Part shown: positions 10,937 through 25,700 of the stretch, piece by piece
Numbering within the stretch: the first letter of the stretch is position 1
Layout: each line of letters begins with the position of its first letter
Assembly (NCBI RefSeq): GCF_947507565.1
Contig: NC_089187.1
Location: 248,001 to 312,000, forward strand
Length of the DNA stretch: 64,000 nucleotides
DNA from: Oscarella lobularis
Lineage: Eukaryota; Porifera; Homoscleromorpha; Homosclerophorida; Oscarellidae
Reading direction: 5' to 3'
Program-made: the position numbers and the translations under genes
Notes under the pieces: generated by a model
Database searches by the model: none
Told to the model about the DNA's origin: nothing
The model's input: only the letters and a program-made list of their open reading frames with translations

Positions 10937-13900
10937 TTAGACGTAATCGTTTTCTTGTCCGAAGTCTCCCTCCATTCCTCTACCAAATGCCTGCGATCTC
11001 TGCGCTGCGCCAGCTCTTGCCACAAACGAAGCGATGTCGACTCCCTGTTGATCGTCATCTTCATCTTCTCCTTCTTCCTCGTATTCGTCTCCCACGGTCA
11101 CTCCTTGATGTTTAGAGAGCGTATTCGTCAAACTCATCAAGAGATCCATTTGACGGTCGAGTCTCAAAGCCAGTGACTTGGTTCTGGGGAATTAATTAAT
11201 TAATGATAAGAAGCAATGACACGCTTTCTTCGAAGTCTTACTTTTCCACCAAATTTTCGCTTTCGTTCATGAGAGTACGCACCGCCTTGTCGTTTTCGTT
11301 TTCCTCTTCTTTCGCTTCTTCGATTGTCACGTTGTCTACGACATTTGAGACGAACTAGGAGAGAGAGAGAGAGTGGATGAACGTACATTTGGAATTTCAA
11401 TCATCTTACCAATTTCTGTATGGTCTGCGTTTGATTGGGATGCTCGACCGTTTCCGTAAATATACAATGATTCAGATACTTCGCTAAAAATCGCGGAATG
11501 CTATCCTCCAAGCTCCCAATCAATTCAACCTAAATAAAAAAATCATGCATTCATTACTTGAACAAAGAAGGACGTTTACCTGCATGGAGAGTCGCTCAAT
11601 GACGGCGCCCTTTTGAACAGCTCCAATATCACCGACAGCAAGACCAATCTAAAACCCCCCATCGCATTCATTCTCCTAATAAGTTCACTTTCTTACCAAA
11701 AGATTCGATACAATCACAATCATTGACAAAGCGAAGCAGATAAACATGAAGTAGGCGGGTCCGTTGAAGAAAACCACGTCAGTTGCCTCGTTCGCTGTAA
11801 TGTTTTGATCTGGAGCAGGAAGAATGTCCGTGTAGCCAAAATCTCCGAGAGTCATATCAAAGGCCTTGAGCACAGCAACACCCAAGTCTTTAAAATCCGT
11901 CTAAAAAATAGCGAGATGCTGTTATAGCCCCCCCTTCCCCAAATAATTAATGAACCGACTTTGTTGCGAAAGAGAAGCAGGAAAACGATGCCGTACGAAA
12001 ATACGAGAAGTGCCACTACAGCGATCACCTATAGACAATCTTTCTTCCCCCACAAACGCGTTTGACTCTTATATAGTCTAATACCTTGATTAACGTGATC
12101 ACCATAGTGCTGATCATTACAACGTACAATCCGAATTGAGCAAACCTTGACGTATCGTATCAGTATTGCATGGTTTTAATAGCTATTTTTTGTTACCTTC
12201 TCCAAAAGAGCACCATGTTCATCCAAGCGAGGAATATGGCAATTGCGCCGACTACCCAAACTGATGATGGACAGCAATTTTCCGAGTCCTTTCGAAAGAT
12301 GACGCCACCAGGATTCATAAAAACAATAGCCATTGAATACAGAGCCCATTCCAAGATGTTGGTAAATTCCAGAAAATAATAAATGTGCTAATAAGACAGA
12401 TGATTATTTAAAGAAAAAAGAGATAATCTTTTTTTACATTTGACCATAGCTGACTGAGTTCCTTCAATAAATTCAGCGCTGAAAAAGCAAGAATAACATA
12501 TCGGATAGGAACGTCACGATGACAGACAACGTTCTGATCAAAGAGCAAATAAAAGAAAACAGCTTGTCTGAGAGCGTCTCAACGTCTTACTTCATCACAG
12601 TGAGGATAGGGAAAGTAGCCTACAACGTACGTCGTGAGGAGAGCAAGAAATGTGCTATACACAAGCAGATTAAATATATACAGAGTCCAACCAAGACGAC
12701 GCCTGTGAAGTACGAATAATTATGATTATATAAATTTGAGTTGTGCCTCTCCCTTTACCATTTTGAATTGAGAAACGTAACCGAAACGGGATGAGCGAGA
12801 CAATTTTCGATCTTTCGCTCTACCATGTGCTTTACAAAAAAACAAATAAAATTTATAATTAGGTATCGCGTTATTATCAGACCTTAAGAGTGGCCATGGA
12901 TTGCCCAAAAGGAATTGGGCTCTCTTTGTCAGTGACGCCTTGTAAGTACGTGAATTCGTAAACATTCTACATCCCAAAAACAATAATCCTTCCACAACTT
13001 ATAAAATAAAAATCCTATAAAGGTTACCTTAAAATTTTTCTCTTCGGGTTGATTTTGCGAAATGACACAATTGTCAAGTAATTTCTATAAAAAGCATGAA
13101 ATTATTTTAAATGGATAATCGTTACAAATACTTTCGCTGCCTGCGGACTCGCTTCCATGAGTATTTGGAGCTGAGATTTCTCTCTGTCGCCTTGGGGCTT
13201 CATGAATTCTCTCCATCGAGAGTGTTCCATAAATGCTTGCAGAACGCCTTCGGTATCGTTCGCTTCCAAGGCAACGTCAAGTGCATTCATGTCGTCGCTG
13301 TTGTCGAACACGGAAGTGTTCTGATCCAAGAGCATTGTTACCAAATGACCGTGACCGCCCTTTGCAGCCAAATGCAGAGCAGTATCCTAAGAACAACAAT
13401 ATGAATCATTATGTATTACTGTGGTTAGTATTTTTATTGCTTTGTGAGAATCTACGGCGTCTGCTTCTTCCTTCCAGTACTCCAATAACAATTCGAGACA
13501 GCCCAAAGAGCCGGATTCGCAGGCAAAGTGCAGGGGAGTTTTCCCTTCATCATCACTATTATACACAGTTGATGTATAGAGAACCGTTGAGGACACGAAT
13601 AATACCGCGTGACTGCCGCTCCCATTTGCAGCAGATAATCGAGAACGTTAATGTGTCCATTGATGCAGCTAAGATGAAGTCCAGTTCGACCGTTGATATT
13701 CTTCAAATCAATCGATCTGGGCAAATGATTAGCCAGAGTTATGACCACCAGCAAATGACCATTACTAGGAGAAATAAAATATAGATGATTTCTATTGGAT
13801 TATCTCTATTATCTCACCTGACTGCCATGTGAAGTGGAAGTTCAAGCTGGCTATTTGAAATGCTGCAGTCAGCCTTATTCTCAAGTAGAACAGAAGCAGC

Positions 13901-15775
13901 CTGATTATAACCCCCTTCGGCTGCATAATGAAGTGCCGTGCAACCGCCCTGATCTTGCAAATTAACAAGCTTTTTACTCAATCTCCCCAATTGCTAAAAT
14001 ATTGATTATTATAATAATAATTATTATTATTATTTGAATGTCTCACAGTGATGAGCGCTTGGAGCGTGCGAGAATAGCTGACCGACTTGTGAAGAAGCCC
14101 CTGCCCTGTGGAATCCTTTGCCAGCGGATCGGCTCCCTTACTCAAAAGAAGATTGGCCGTTTTGCTCGCTCCGGATGCCACGGCAACGAGCAGAAGAGAC
14201 AGACCGCCTTCCAGTTCCACTTCAATGTCGCTTCCCTCTTCCAGGAGAAAAGTTATGACGTCATCACGATCAAAAACAGCCGCTCTGGAAAATGAATTCG
14301 TTTTTTTTGAGTATTCATTTTTTTCCCTCTTGCCTGTGTATTGCCAAGTGATCTTGATCATTTCTCATGTTCATTAATTCGTCTTTCATTGATTTTTCCT
14401 TGCTGTAGTTAATCAAGAGTTTGACGATTTCCAACTGGCCATTAGCACACGCCAGATGAAGAGCAGTGCTCCCATCCAATTTCTAAACAAAAAAACAAAC
14501 GGATTTATTCTAAAATCGACAGAAGCGTATTGACACGAACCCTGGCATCAATTTTGACAGGCTTGGCGAGCAGAAACTCCACAACCTGAAAAAGGAAATA
14601 GGATAAATGAGATTCCCCGCCTTATGACGTATATACAACGTACTTCCGGGGCAGAGGACTCCACACCCAAATGCAAGACCGTCGCATCATCCGTTCCAAC
14701 CGATCCATCGCAGAGAGAAATTGCGTTCCACTGGTGCTCACTACTTTCAGCTGAATAAAAATAAAAATACACACGTTTATATATCATTATTATTATTATT
14801 GCTATTTTAGTTCACCGTGCCGGAAAAGAATTTTCAAAAGGGCAACGTCGCCTTTGATGACGACAAGACCGGCGGGCGTCATACCGTCAAGATCACCTTG
14901 GAGAGGATCCGCCCCCGCGTTTATCTAAACGCGATTACGCGTGACTTCGAAACGGGGGCGGAGCCCTTTACTTACCAATTGTTCGACAATTTCGACGTTA
15001 TCGAGTTGAACGGCGAGTGCGAGCGGCGTCTTATTATTCAATCCGAGAACGTCGACTCGCTTCGCATCGTCGTCGTCGCATCCGTCGAGCAGAATCTAAA
15101 GAAAAAAAAGATACAAGGGTGTGTGCGGGGGCGTGGTAGGAGGTGATACTGCGTACTCGAATCAATTCGTTGTCCTGCGTTCGTACGGCGACGTGCAATG
15201 CCGTGTCCTTTCGATGATCCTGTAGCGAATAATCGACGTCGTCGCGATCGGCGAGAAAGCGAACGATGTCGAAAAGGCGCAATTCGACGGCCAAATGAAG
15301 TGCCGTGCGTCCTTTGTCGTCTTGGACGTTCAAAACTTGGAGAGAGAGAAAGGAAAAATGACGTAAAACGATTAGTTCCACTAAGGACGTCCGCGTTCCT
15401 TCGCGCGTCTGTTTACCGCTCGTCTCGCGTTGGGGCGATTGTCGCACGTCTTCTTCTCGAATCGTTTGTTTCAAGCCTTCGACGTCGTTTTCGCTAACGA
15501 AAACGTGCACTGCATTGCCATTCGTTTTGACGCCGCCGCCGCCGCCGCCGCCGTTGATGCCATTCTTTTGTCGCAGCGTCGCTGTCGACGAGAAAAGAGC
15601 GCCGTCGATCGTCGTTGCGTTCGCGCTATCGCCGTTCTAGACGAAGAAAAAGAATGCGGGCGCTTGACGATTCGGCGAAGACGCGAAAACGGACTTCGCC
15701 TTGAAGCGGAACCATTTCGAGATCGACTGAAGTGATTTCGGACAAAGCGACGCCATCGCCATCGGAGCGATCCAT
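10937..15775 (-). CDS. TRPA-like ankyrin cation channel
   Basis: The chosen start at 15775 (MDRSDGDGVALSEI) is followed by a ~60-nt intron, then a Gly-rich stretch and VHVFVSENDVEGLKQ. At least a dozen ankyrin repeats follow (GRTALHLAVELRLFDIVRFL, DTALHVAVRT, STALHLACANGQLEIVKLL, GLHLSCINGHINVLDYLL, KTPLHFACESGSLGCLELLL, DTALHLAAKGGHGHLVTMLL). Six transmembrane segments come next, including WTLYIFNLLVYSTFLALL and a S3-S4 region near ILEWALYSMAIVF. A pore stretch reads MTLGDFGYTDIL, then S6 MFICFALSMIVIVSNLL and a TRPA-type post-S6 GLAVGDIGAVQKGAVIERL. The acidic C-terminus ends at 10937. TRPA channels are non-selective calcium-permeable sensors of irritants or temperature. The long ankyrin N-terminus plus the VGDI post-S6 helix supports TRPA over TRPV or NOMPC. 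Exact orthology to TRPA1 is unproven, and a few exon edges are approximate. Confidence 0.88.
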
Positions 15776-15824
15776 CGCGAATGTAGAACGCGTGTTTCGC
15801 ACGAGTGTGGGGACTACCGCAAAT

Positions 15825-15830
15825 CACGTG
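15825..15830. promoter_or_regulatory. CACGTG E-box upstream of the TRPA-like gene
   Basis: AATCACGTGACC, close to the TFEB/MITF-type GTCACGTGAC consensus, 50 bp upstream of the TRPA-like ATG and inside the 97-bp gap to the gamma-tubulin stop. Confidence 0.4.
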
Positions 15831-15872
15831 ACCGACACCAAAAGTAGACTACACACAAAATAAAAGTCTTGC

Positions 15873-17995
<2,123 letters not shown>

Positions 17996-18077
17996 TTTGA
18001 TTCGATTCGCTCCAAAACCGAGTCTGGCTAACGCGCTTTAAAAAGTAGTCGAGATCCCGAATACGCGTATAAATACT

Positions 18078-20961
18078 TCAATCGTTTTCGTCCTCTTTTC
18101 CACCGCGCAACTGCCTTCGAACCAACTGGGCGTATAGACCATTTTTTCTTAGTAATTCGTCGTGGTTTCCTAAAAAAAATAAATTTTCCCTTTGAAATTA
18201 TGAAATTCAAATGTACTCACTAACCTTGCTCTTTCACTAAACCGTTATCAATGACAATAATTTTCGACGCGTTTTCTACGGTGCTAAGCCTGTGAGCCAC
18301 AACAACAATCGTCTTATCCTTCATTCTATTATATATGGCATCTTGAATCTGAAAAAAATATTCTCCTTAATTAAAAACAAGGACAAATCTAACCAAATAT
18401 TCGCTTTCTGCATCCAATGCACTCGTAGCCTCATCCAACAGCAAAACGGCTGGATTTCTAATAACAGCCCTAGCAATAGCCACTCTCTGCTTCTGACCCC
18501 CAGAGAGCTGAACTCCTAAAGAACGTCATATACATGTACAGCACGCTTTCAAACCCATCATCTTATTTACGTACCTTTCTCTCCTGTCTGCGTTTTATAT
18601 CCATTCGGCAAGGCTTCAATAAACTTATGTGCGTTTGCCAGTTGAGCAGCATTTCTCACATTTTTCTCATCCCAATCAACTTCTCCGCCGTAGCAAATAT
18701 TTTCCTCAACGGTTCCCGCATAAAGAACGGGTTCCTGACCAACCATAGCAATCTATATAAAAAAACTACATAGCTACAGAAACAAAAACTCACTGTTCTA
18801 ACCTTGGAATGAAGATAAGTATGATCGTATTGCGCCAAAGGTTTCCCGTCCAATAAAACCGAGCCGCAAATCGGATCATAAAATCGCTCCATTAGACTAA
18901 TACACGACGTTTTTCCGCCGCCACTCGGTCCAATGAGAGCGATGACGTCACCGGGACCGGCGCAAAACGAAATTCCTTTAAGCACGCGAGAATCCGGACG
19001 AGACGGATACGAAAACTGAACGTCGTCAAAGTGAAGATTTCCGCGCAAATCGCTCGGTTTTAGAGATCCATTGAAGTGATCAATTTTCGGCTTGCGATCG
19101 ATGAGTCGAAAGACCTTGTCCGCCGCTCCAACCGCCTGCATCAAGCCAGTAAACACACTACCCATATCCTAAGATAAAAAATCTCTCTAACTTTATGTAT
19201 AGTCTATGATTATTTTACTTCGAGAGCACTGCCTAGAGATTCGGCATATAAAATGAATGAGACTAAGTGACCCGGTGTCACTTCGTTGTGGAGCACTAGC
19301 CAGCCGCCGTAGTACAATACTCCAATATCCATAAACAGTTCTAAGCCCTTAGAGAGTCATATGTACGCGAATATTTATCTCTTATTTAATTTCTTACTCG
19401 AGATGTCGCTTGATAGCCGAAATAGGCAATCGCCTGCTTCAAATTCAGTCGAAACGTCTTTTGGAGTTTAGATGCGTAACGATCCCTTTCCCTTCTTTCA
19501 TTGGCAAACGATCGGACGGTTCTCATTGACGAAATCACCTCCTCTGCGACATTATTCGCTTTGGCCAAAGAAGTCTGAACCAGCTTAGAAAGTTTCTAAA
19601 TAATTTTAAAATAATTGTACATATATTAATTAAGTTTCACTGGTTACCTTGTAATATTTTCCGTAATAGTAGGTTATCAGCGCTATGAGTGGGATTCCCA
19701 ATAGGACCACTATGCTTAGTTTCCACGACAATTTAAACATGAATATGAGAGATCCGATCGCTCGTGCAAGACTCCGCAAAAATATATTCATATTAAGCGA
19801 TATCTGATCGCTCAATTTCGTCGTATCCGACGTGAGACGAGACGTGACGTCACCCGTGCGATTCGTATCAAAAAATCCAATTTCCTGACGAGTAACGGCC
19901 CCAAAAAGTCGATTCCTCACGCGAATATTAACCCGAGCCATGGAAATAAGAAAAAGCATTCCTCGAAGACCCGAACCAATGGAAGCGGTTCCAGCCAATA
20001 CGCAAATAACGACAATCGCCTGAACGAATTCCGACTCGTCTCGTCGAATAGCGATCGTGTCGATCACTTTACCGTAATAATAGGGTTGAATCGTGTCGGC
20101 GGCGGCGGCGACGCCGAGAAAGAAAAAGCCGCTCAGAATGATGTGAATGTCGGGACGAGATAATTGGAGAAGACGTAGAACCGTTGCACCGCGTTTCGCT
20201 TCTTTTTTCTCTTTTCGTTTCGTTTGTTTTGTTAATAATGGAGATAATGACGATGACGATGATGATGAATCGGAGTCGGTTGAATCGTCTGAACTATTCG
20301 ACACCTCCTCTTCATCTATATCAGCATTTATATTATTGATTCTCATTTCCTTATATCGCTTCGCTTCCCGTGTTCCCTTCATTTTGAAAGCGAGGATACA
20401 ATAGCAAAAAGCGTAGATACAATTAGCCAGCTCCGACCAGCCAATCAAGCCCCATATCCACGGATGATGAGGCGAGGATGATGAAGTGCTACTACTATTC
20501 GACGACGTCACAGTCTCGACGGTTGGAGTAGGCGTTGGATGAAAAATGAGTTTTCCCTTCTCGTCATATTCTTCGCAGATGAGTAATTTCACTATAGGAT
20601 AGATGAGTAATAGGACGACGGATGTTGCGACGATCGGACTCAATTTCGATAATTTCCGCGACGATTTTTCTTTGTTTTTCGATATCGCTTTTCCCAGGGT
20701 GAAACCGAGAAGAGATGCGCTTCGGACGAGCGAAACGATCCATAAATCGAATCCCGATGTCGAGATGTTGAAGTGAAGCGCTTGGACGTTGAAAACGGAG
20801 ACGCTGGAGAAGTGCGCGACGAGAAAGAGCGTCAAAACGACGTCGAAAATAGCCCAAATCGTCACGGCAACATATCCCAAGGCATTTCCAATCTAAAAAC
20901 TTTCGAATAGATCGACTGGGAGGGCGAATGGACGCGAAATGGCGTCGCTAACCTGGCTCAT
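18078..20961 (-). CDS. ABCB9: ABCB9/TAPL-like half ABC transporter
   Basis: Exon 1 is only MSQ (20961), then an intron and [20 protein letters not shown]. The four-helix N-terminal domain (TMD0) contains [20 protein letters not shown], which matches ABCB9 closely. An unusual Ser/Asp-rich insert (20220-20310) precedes the core transmembrane domain: [77 protein letters not shown]. The nucleotide-binding domain has Walker [11 protein letters not shown], the Q-loop region, [14 protein letters not shown], Walker [15 protein letters not shown] and the H-loop [13 protein letters not shown]. It ends [11 protein letters not shown] at 18078. ABCB9 homodimers move cytosolic peptides into lysosomes, and TMD0 directs lysosomal location. 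All ATPase motifs are intact, so the protein should be active. Confidence 0.94.
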
Positions 20962-21018
20962 CGTTTTTCCAAAGGAAGCAACGGCATCCGGGCTCGTGCA
21001 ATCAATTGTGTCGCAACG
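20962..21018. promoter_or_regulatory. 57-bp bidirectional promoter between ABCB9 and the RETREG-like gene
   Basis: Both ATGs (minus at 20961, plus at 21019) face away from this 57-bp interval, so both 5' UTRs and core promoters must overlap here or in the first exons and introns. It contains CAATTG. No TATA box is evident. Confidence 0.6.
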
Positions 21019-22707
21019 ATGTCTCATCCGACCGAACGCGAAGCGGAGGAGGCGATCGGACGCGACCTAGCTCGTCGCATTGCGCCGCTCGAACCCGTCC
21101 TAACGACGATTCCGATTCTGCATGGAATCCTTCTCGGAAAACGTCCCAATCTCTTTCTTTTTCTTTTTCTCCTCGCGTCTGCTTTCTATTGGTACAAAGA
21201 CGACGATGTAGCGTTGATTGCTTTTTCGTTCGACGCGGTTTGTTCTCTCCTAGGTGGACTTCGTCGACGCTATTTCAAAAATTCGTCATTTTGATAACAA
21301 CTTTTACTATATTGGCGATTTTTGTTGAGTTTCTCGGGCAGCAGTGCGTCGATGCCATCGCTAAATTAGGCAGGCCAAGTCAAAAAGAAGGTTTCTAATT
21401 AATTAATTAATTAAATTTAATTCAGGTCTTGCAAGTTTGACTGATAACCTAATTATGTTTTGGTCTCAAAACAGGCCTCCTGTAACGGAAAGGAGGTGGG
21501 AGTGGCTTTGTAATTATTCTATTAGTTGATATTCCATTATTAGAGATGATCATGTGATAACAATGGAAGAGGCGCGTGCCAAATTGATTCGTTTCTTGAC
21601 TTTCGTTTTTGTGAGAATTGAAAAGTTGAGAGGCGGCAATAAGTTTGATATGTACAAAGTAAAAGAATTCACTTTGAGGATCAGGACTACGCTCTATTAT
21701 TTTTTTTGATAGTTTTTGGGTGGAATTCCAGTTTTAGGACTTCTCTTATATTTGTGGAAATACTATATCCTATCATTCAACATGAGCTTTTATTGGCTAA
21801 GTAAGGAAACGAATTTTTAAAATTCTTTAGAACTAATATTGATGAGTACAGCCGTTTTGGGGCTTTGCTGGCCTCAGCTCAAATTACATCAAGTGCCAGA
21901 GACACTCTCATCCCTATGGGCTCACTATAAACTCCAATTAACTCACAGCCTAACAAACACCGCGGCAACAATAAAACAAGGCATAGGCCAAACGTTTAGG
22001 GGGGGGAGGGAGGGAGAAAAAACCTCAAATTACTGATTAGATAAAAAAGAGGAGGAGGAGGAGGAGGAAGATGATTTCGGTTTGGACGAGGGCTCACTTG
22101 GAGTTGCACTAACAGACGAATTGGAGGAAAACGACAACCAAACTCAACCTAATCCCACTGAAAAAATCAAGCGAGAAGAAACGGGATCCCTATTCGGTCT
22201 CGACGACGTCGACGAAATGCCGTCAGTGATTCACGGCAACGAAGACGAAGACGACGAGCCTCCATCAGACGGTAAGATATAGGACCCTATGTCTCCCCCC
22301 TTAGGCAATTTCCCTCCTATTTAGATGAATGGGCTTTGGATGCGGAGAGCCCTTCTCTAGCTGATGAAATGAGACTCACCGCTGGCTTGGAATTCCCCTC
22401 ATTGAGTCAAGACAGCGTCGACTATCATCATCCTCATCCTCATCGTCGTCGTAAGCCAATTCAACGCGTTTCCGAATTAGGAAATATTCCGGAAAAATCG
22501 AAATTGGTGACGAGTACTCCGGCGACGACGACGGAGACGAGATCGAGGCGGAAATTACCGCAAGTTCCCGTGGAGAAAACGGTGGAGGAGAATCTCGCCG
22601 AAGCCATGGAGACGGACGAAGTTCCTGAGAAAAAAGACGAAGAAGAAGAAGATATTGATTTGACTGATTATGAATTTGTAACCGCGTCCGACATCGCGTC
22701 GCATTAG
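21019..22707 (+). CDS. Reticulon-homology ER-phagy receptor candidate (RETREG/FAM134-like)
   Basis: The start MSHPTEREAEEAIGRDLARR is 58 bp from the ABCB9 ATG. Splicing at a donor near 21190 gives a paired hydrophobic hairpin (FLFLFLLASAFYW then FVILITTFTILAIFVEF), as in the first half of a reticulon-homology domain. Further exons give LTDNLIMFWSQNRPP, amphipathic KLIRFLTFVFVRIEKL, SLIFVEILYPIIQHELLLAK and NIDEYSRFGALLASAQ. A long acidic tail follows (EEEEEEDDFGLDEG; EDEDDEPPSD). It ends EEDIDLTDYEFVTASDIASH; the acid-flanked YEFV fits the LC3-interacting motif W/F/Y-x-x-L/I/V, near the C-terminus where FAM134 proteins carry theirs. Hairpin, acidic tail and terminal LIR suggest a receptor that feeds ER into autophagosomes. 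Direct sequence identity is low to my eye, so the assignment rests on architecture. Internal exon edges are uncertain. Confidence 0.55.
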
Positions 22708-22735
22708 AACTCGAAAAAAAATCCCACATTCGTTA

Positions 22736-25700
22736 TTATTCTATAATCACCAAATAAATAAATAAAGTTGCAGAATTTTGAGAAAAAAGTCTTACTTTTG
22801 ACGTCGAGTTTGACGTTGATGTTCATCGCCGCCATTTCGGCGACGAGATAGCGAAGAACGTAGGGCACGGGAACGATTTCGATGCGTTCGTTCGTCTTGC
22901 AAACGCCGCACGTCCACGGCGAATTCTTCCCGGCGTCCGTCGCCGCCGGATGAAAATATTCGACGCTGCCGCGCGACGCCGCGTCGACGAGGGGCGAGAG
23001 AAGGCTTCCGCACGACGTGCACAGTCGCGTCTAGGGAGAAAACAAAGAGGGTTAGCCTGTGGATACTTGGGAGGGATTTTTTTCCAAATGCACGTTGCAG
23101 CGATCTGAGCAGTTGAGAAGGCGATCTTGCAAGAGGAAACCCGTTCCGTGAGCCAATAAAGCGTCTCGTTCCATTTCGCCGAATCGAACGCCTCCGCCTC
23201 TTCGTCTACCCTAGAAGAAAAAACACAAAGAAATGTTTCTTCTATCCTTCTCTGTCTTAAGTCTTTTTTTTCTTTACTTGGACTGGTTGATGGGTGAGCT
23301 GATCGACTGGGCCCGTCGTTCGTACTTGGAACTTATCAGAGACCATGTGTCGGAGTCTCTGATAATAAATGTTTCCTATAAAGATATCCGCTTCGAATTC
23401 TCGTCCCGTTATTCCGCTATAGAGTCGTTCGTTTCCGTAGAAATTGTATCCGGCTGCAATGCAGGACTTTTTTTATTAGAGAGCGACGAAATAAGAAATG
23501 CGAACCTGCTACTAAACATTTTCCAAAATGTTCGATTGCTGGATTGCCTTCGGAGAAGGTGAAAGGCGTCGCATCGTGGCACAAGCCGTGGAGAGCGGCC
23601 GATTTTCCAGCCATACTCTCTATCATCATCCCTATAAATTAGAGATAAATAAATAAACATTTTTCTTCTATTTTTCACCTATCGTCATGCGAGAGGGAAA
23701 GCCGTGAGGATTGAAAATGATGTCGGGAACGATTCCCGACTCGGAGAACGGCATGTTCTCTGTGGGCCATTTCACGCTAAGGGACAAGGTCTATCGATTT
23801 TCGTTAGAAAAACATTTCGTGGAACCTGCAAACTCCTTTCTGCCCGTGACGACTAGAGAACTTATCTCCAATAATAGGAGGTCGCTAAAAAAATTGAATT
23901 TCTATTCGCGATTATAATTGGAAATCGTTTCTTAGTCGAGAACCGGTATTCTAAGTTTGATCAAAACTCTTTGCAATTCGCTGCTGCCACCCTTTTTGGA
24001 TTCGTCGCCGAGGAGTTTGATCTTACATGCATCAAATTTCGAGAAAAAATTAGAGTCTTGCATTTCTGTATTCACCTGATCAACGTACGCTATCTCCGAT
24101 CCACGGTACTTTTCAACGTGGGTTTCACCACTCACCAAATCAACGTAACTGGTCGAAATAAATAGACGAAATAACTCAAAAGTGCGCCCACTTTACCTGT
24201 ACATAGGATCGCCATCTTTAAGAAGCGCTCCTATTGGAGGAAACCCGTCTATATCAAGATGCCCCGCGTCACTTTCCTTTAGCCCTCCGAGACCTGCAGA
24301 CACTCGAGTATAAAGGGTGGAAAGTGAGGTAGGCGTCTTACCGAATCGATACGCAATGAAATGACCTCTGCCTCCAGTTTTAGATCTCAAATCAACAATC
24401 TAAAACAATAATTAATTTATTTATATATTAATTAATTAATTATTAACCACCTCAGATTTATGTATCGTTCCATAAGCAAATCCTCGTTCACACGACGATT
24501 TATTGAGAACCATAGCGTCTTCCATATCGTAACCCTAAAAGAGGAAACGTAGAATCCTAGCTTCCGCTATAGACGCGGATATTTGACACCGTATAAGAGA
24601 TGACAGCTACAATGCAATTCGTTCCAGCCGGATATTCGTCAATTTTGAACCGTTCGTAACCCTCCGGACGAACAATCGGAGCCTGGGGCGTCTGGGCAAC
24701 GATATTTATATTATTTTAATTAAAAAGGCTTTCGGTGCGTGTCTCACTTGAAGTTGATACATTTTCTTATCGCATCGATATTGAATTGTGTGTGAAGGAA
24801 AGGCCATCGTTTGCTTGCCCATCTGAAAACGCGGACGCATTGCGAATCGAATTTTCGCGACTTTTCTTTTTCCCTACCTGACATTGATACATATTTCTCG
24901 GACTTTGATTGAAGTCGGAGAAGGGCGTGAGCATTCCCATGACGCTCAACATTTCCCGAGGCGATATTTCCATATGACTAGTAATCTAAAAAGAATAGAA
25001 AAAAGATCAATAAATAAATCAATAAATAAACACGAACATTTTCATAGATTTCTTCACGAGACACAGCAACGTCGAGATAAACCTAATAAAAAATATTTAA
25101 TTATATTTTTAATTAAATTTAGGTACCTGTTCGAAAGTGCCAATGAGCTCTCGAGCCCCTCCCGCTTTCAAATTCAAAACGGGTCTCATCATTCGAGCGG
25201 GCGTCGAGAATAAATACAAACCCGGATATAGTCCGCGTTCAGTCGACGGAATTAACGCTATCTCCAATTCTTTTGGAATGACGTCGTTGGAGACTTTCAT
25301 CGTTCTCAAGCAATCCGCGATTCGTTGCGAAATTCTCTCGCTCACGTTCCCAATCAAACGGCCGTTGAAAAGAACGGGTAAATAATATTTATCATCGTCG
25401 TCATCGTGGGATTTTGATTCCGCCGCGACGGGAACGACGCCCAGTGACGTCAACATCTTCGGAATTACCGCTTCATCCTTTGAAGAAATATTCGTTATTT
25501 GACACGAGGCGGATAAATGATTCAATAGGCCACAGGGAGCGCCGTCAGGAGTGTGAACCGGACAGAGAAATCCTGGGTACACTTTCAACTCAAAAAATCA
25601 TCGCTTTCGCTCTCTCTAAGAGTTTCTCACCGTAGCTCTCCGGTAAAAGTTTCCTAACGGCGGTCGTTCTCATCTGAGCGAAAAAGGCGCCGCGATGTAC

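Noticed and set aside
15471-15827. 118-aa Arg/Ser-rich minus-strand frame
   Set aside because: It is another frame of the TRPA-like N-terminal exons; splicing at GAA|GTCCG...TCTAG|AAC gives a frame that continues into the ankyrin repeats.
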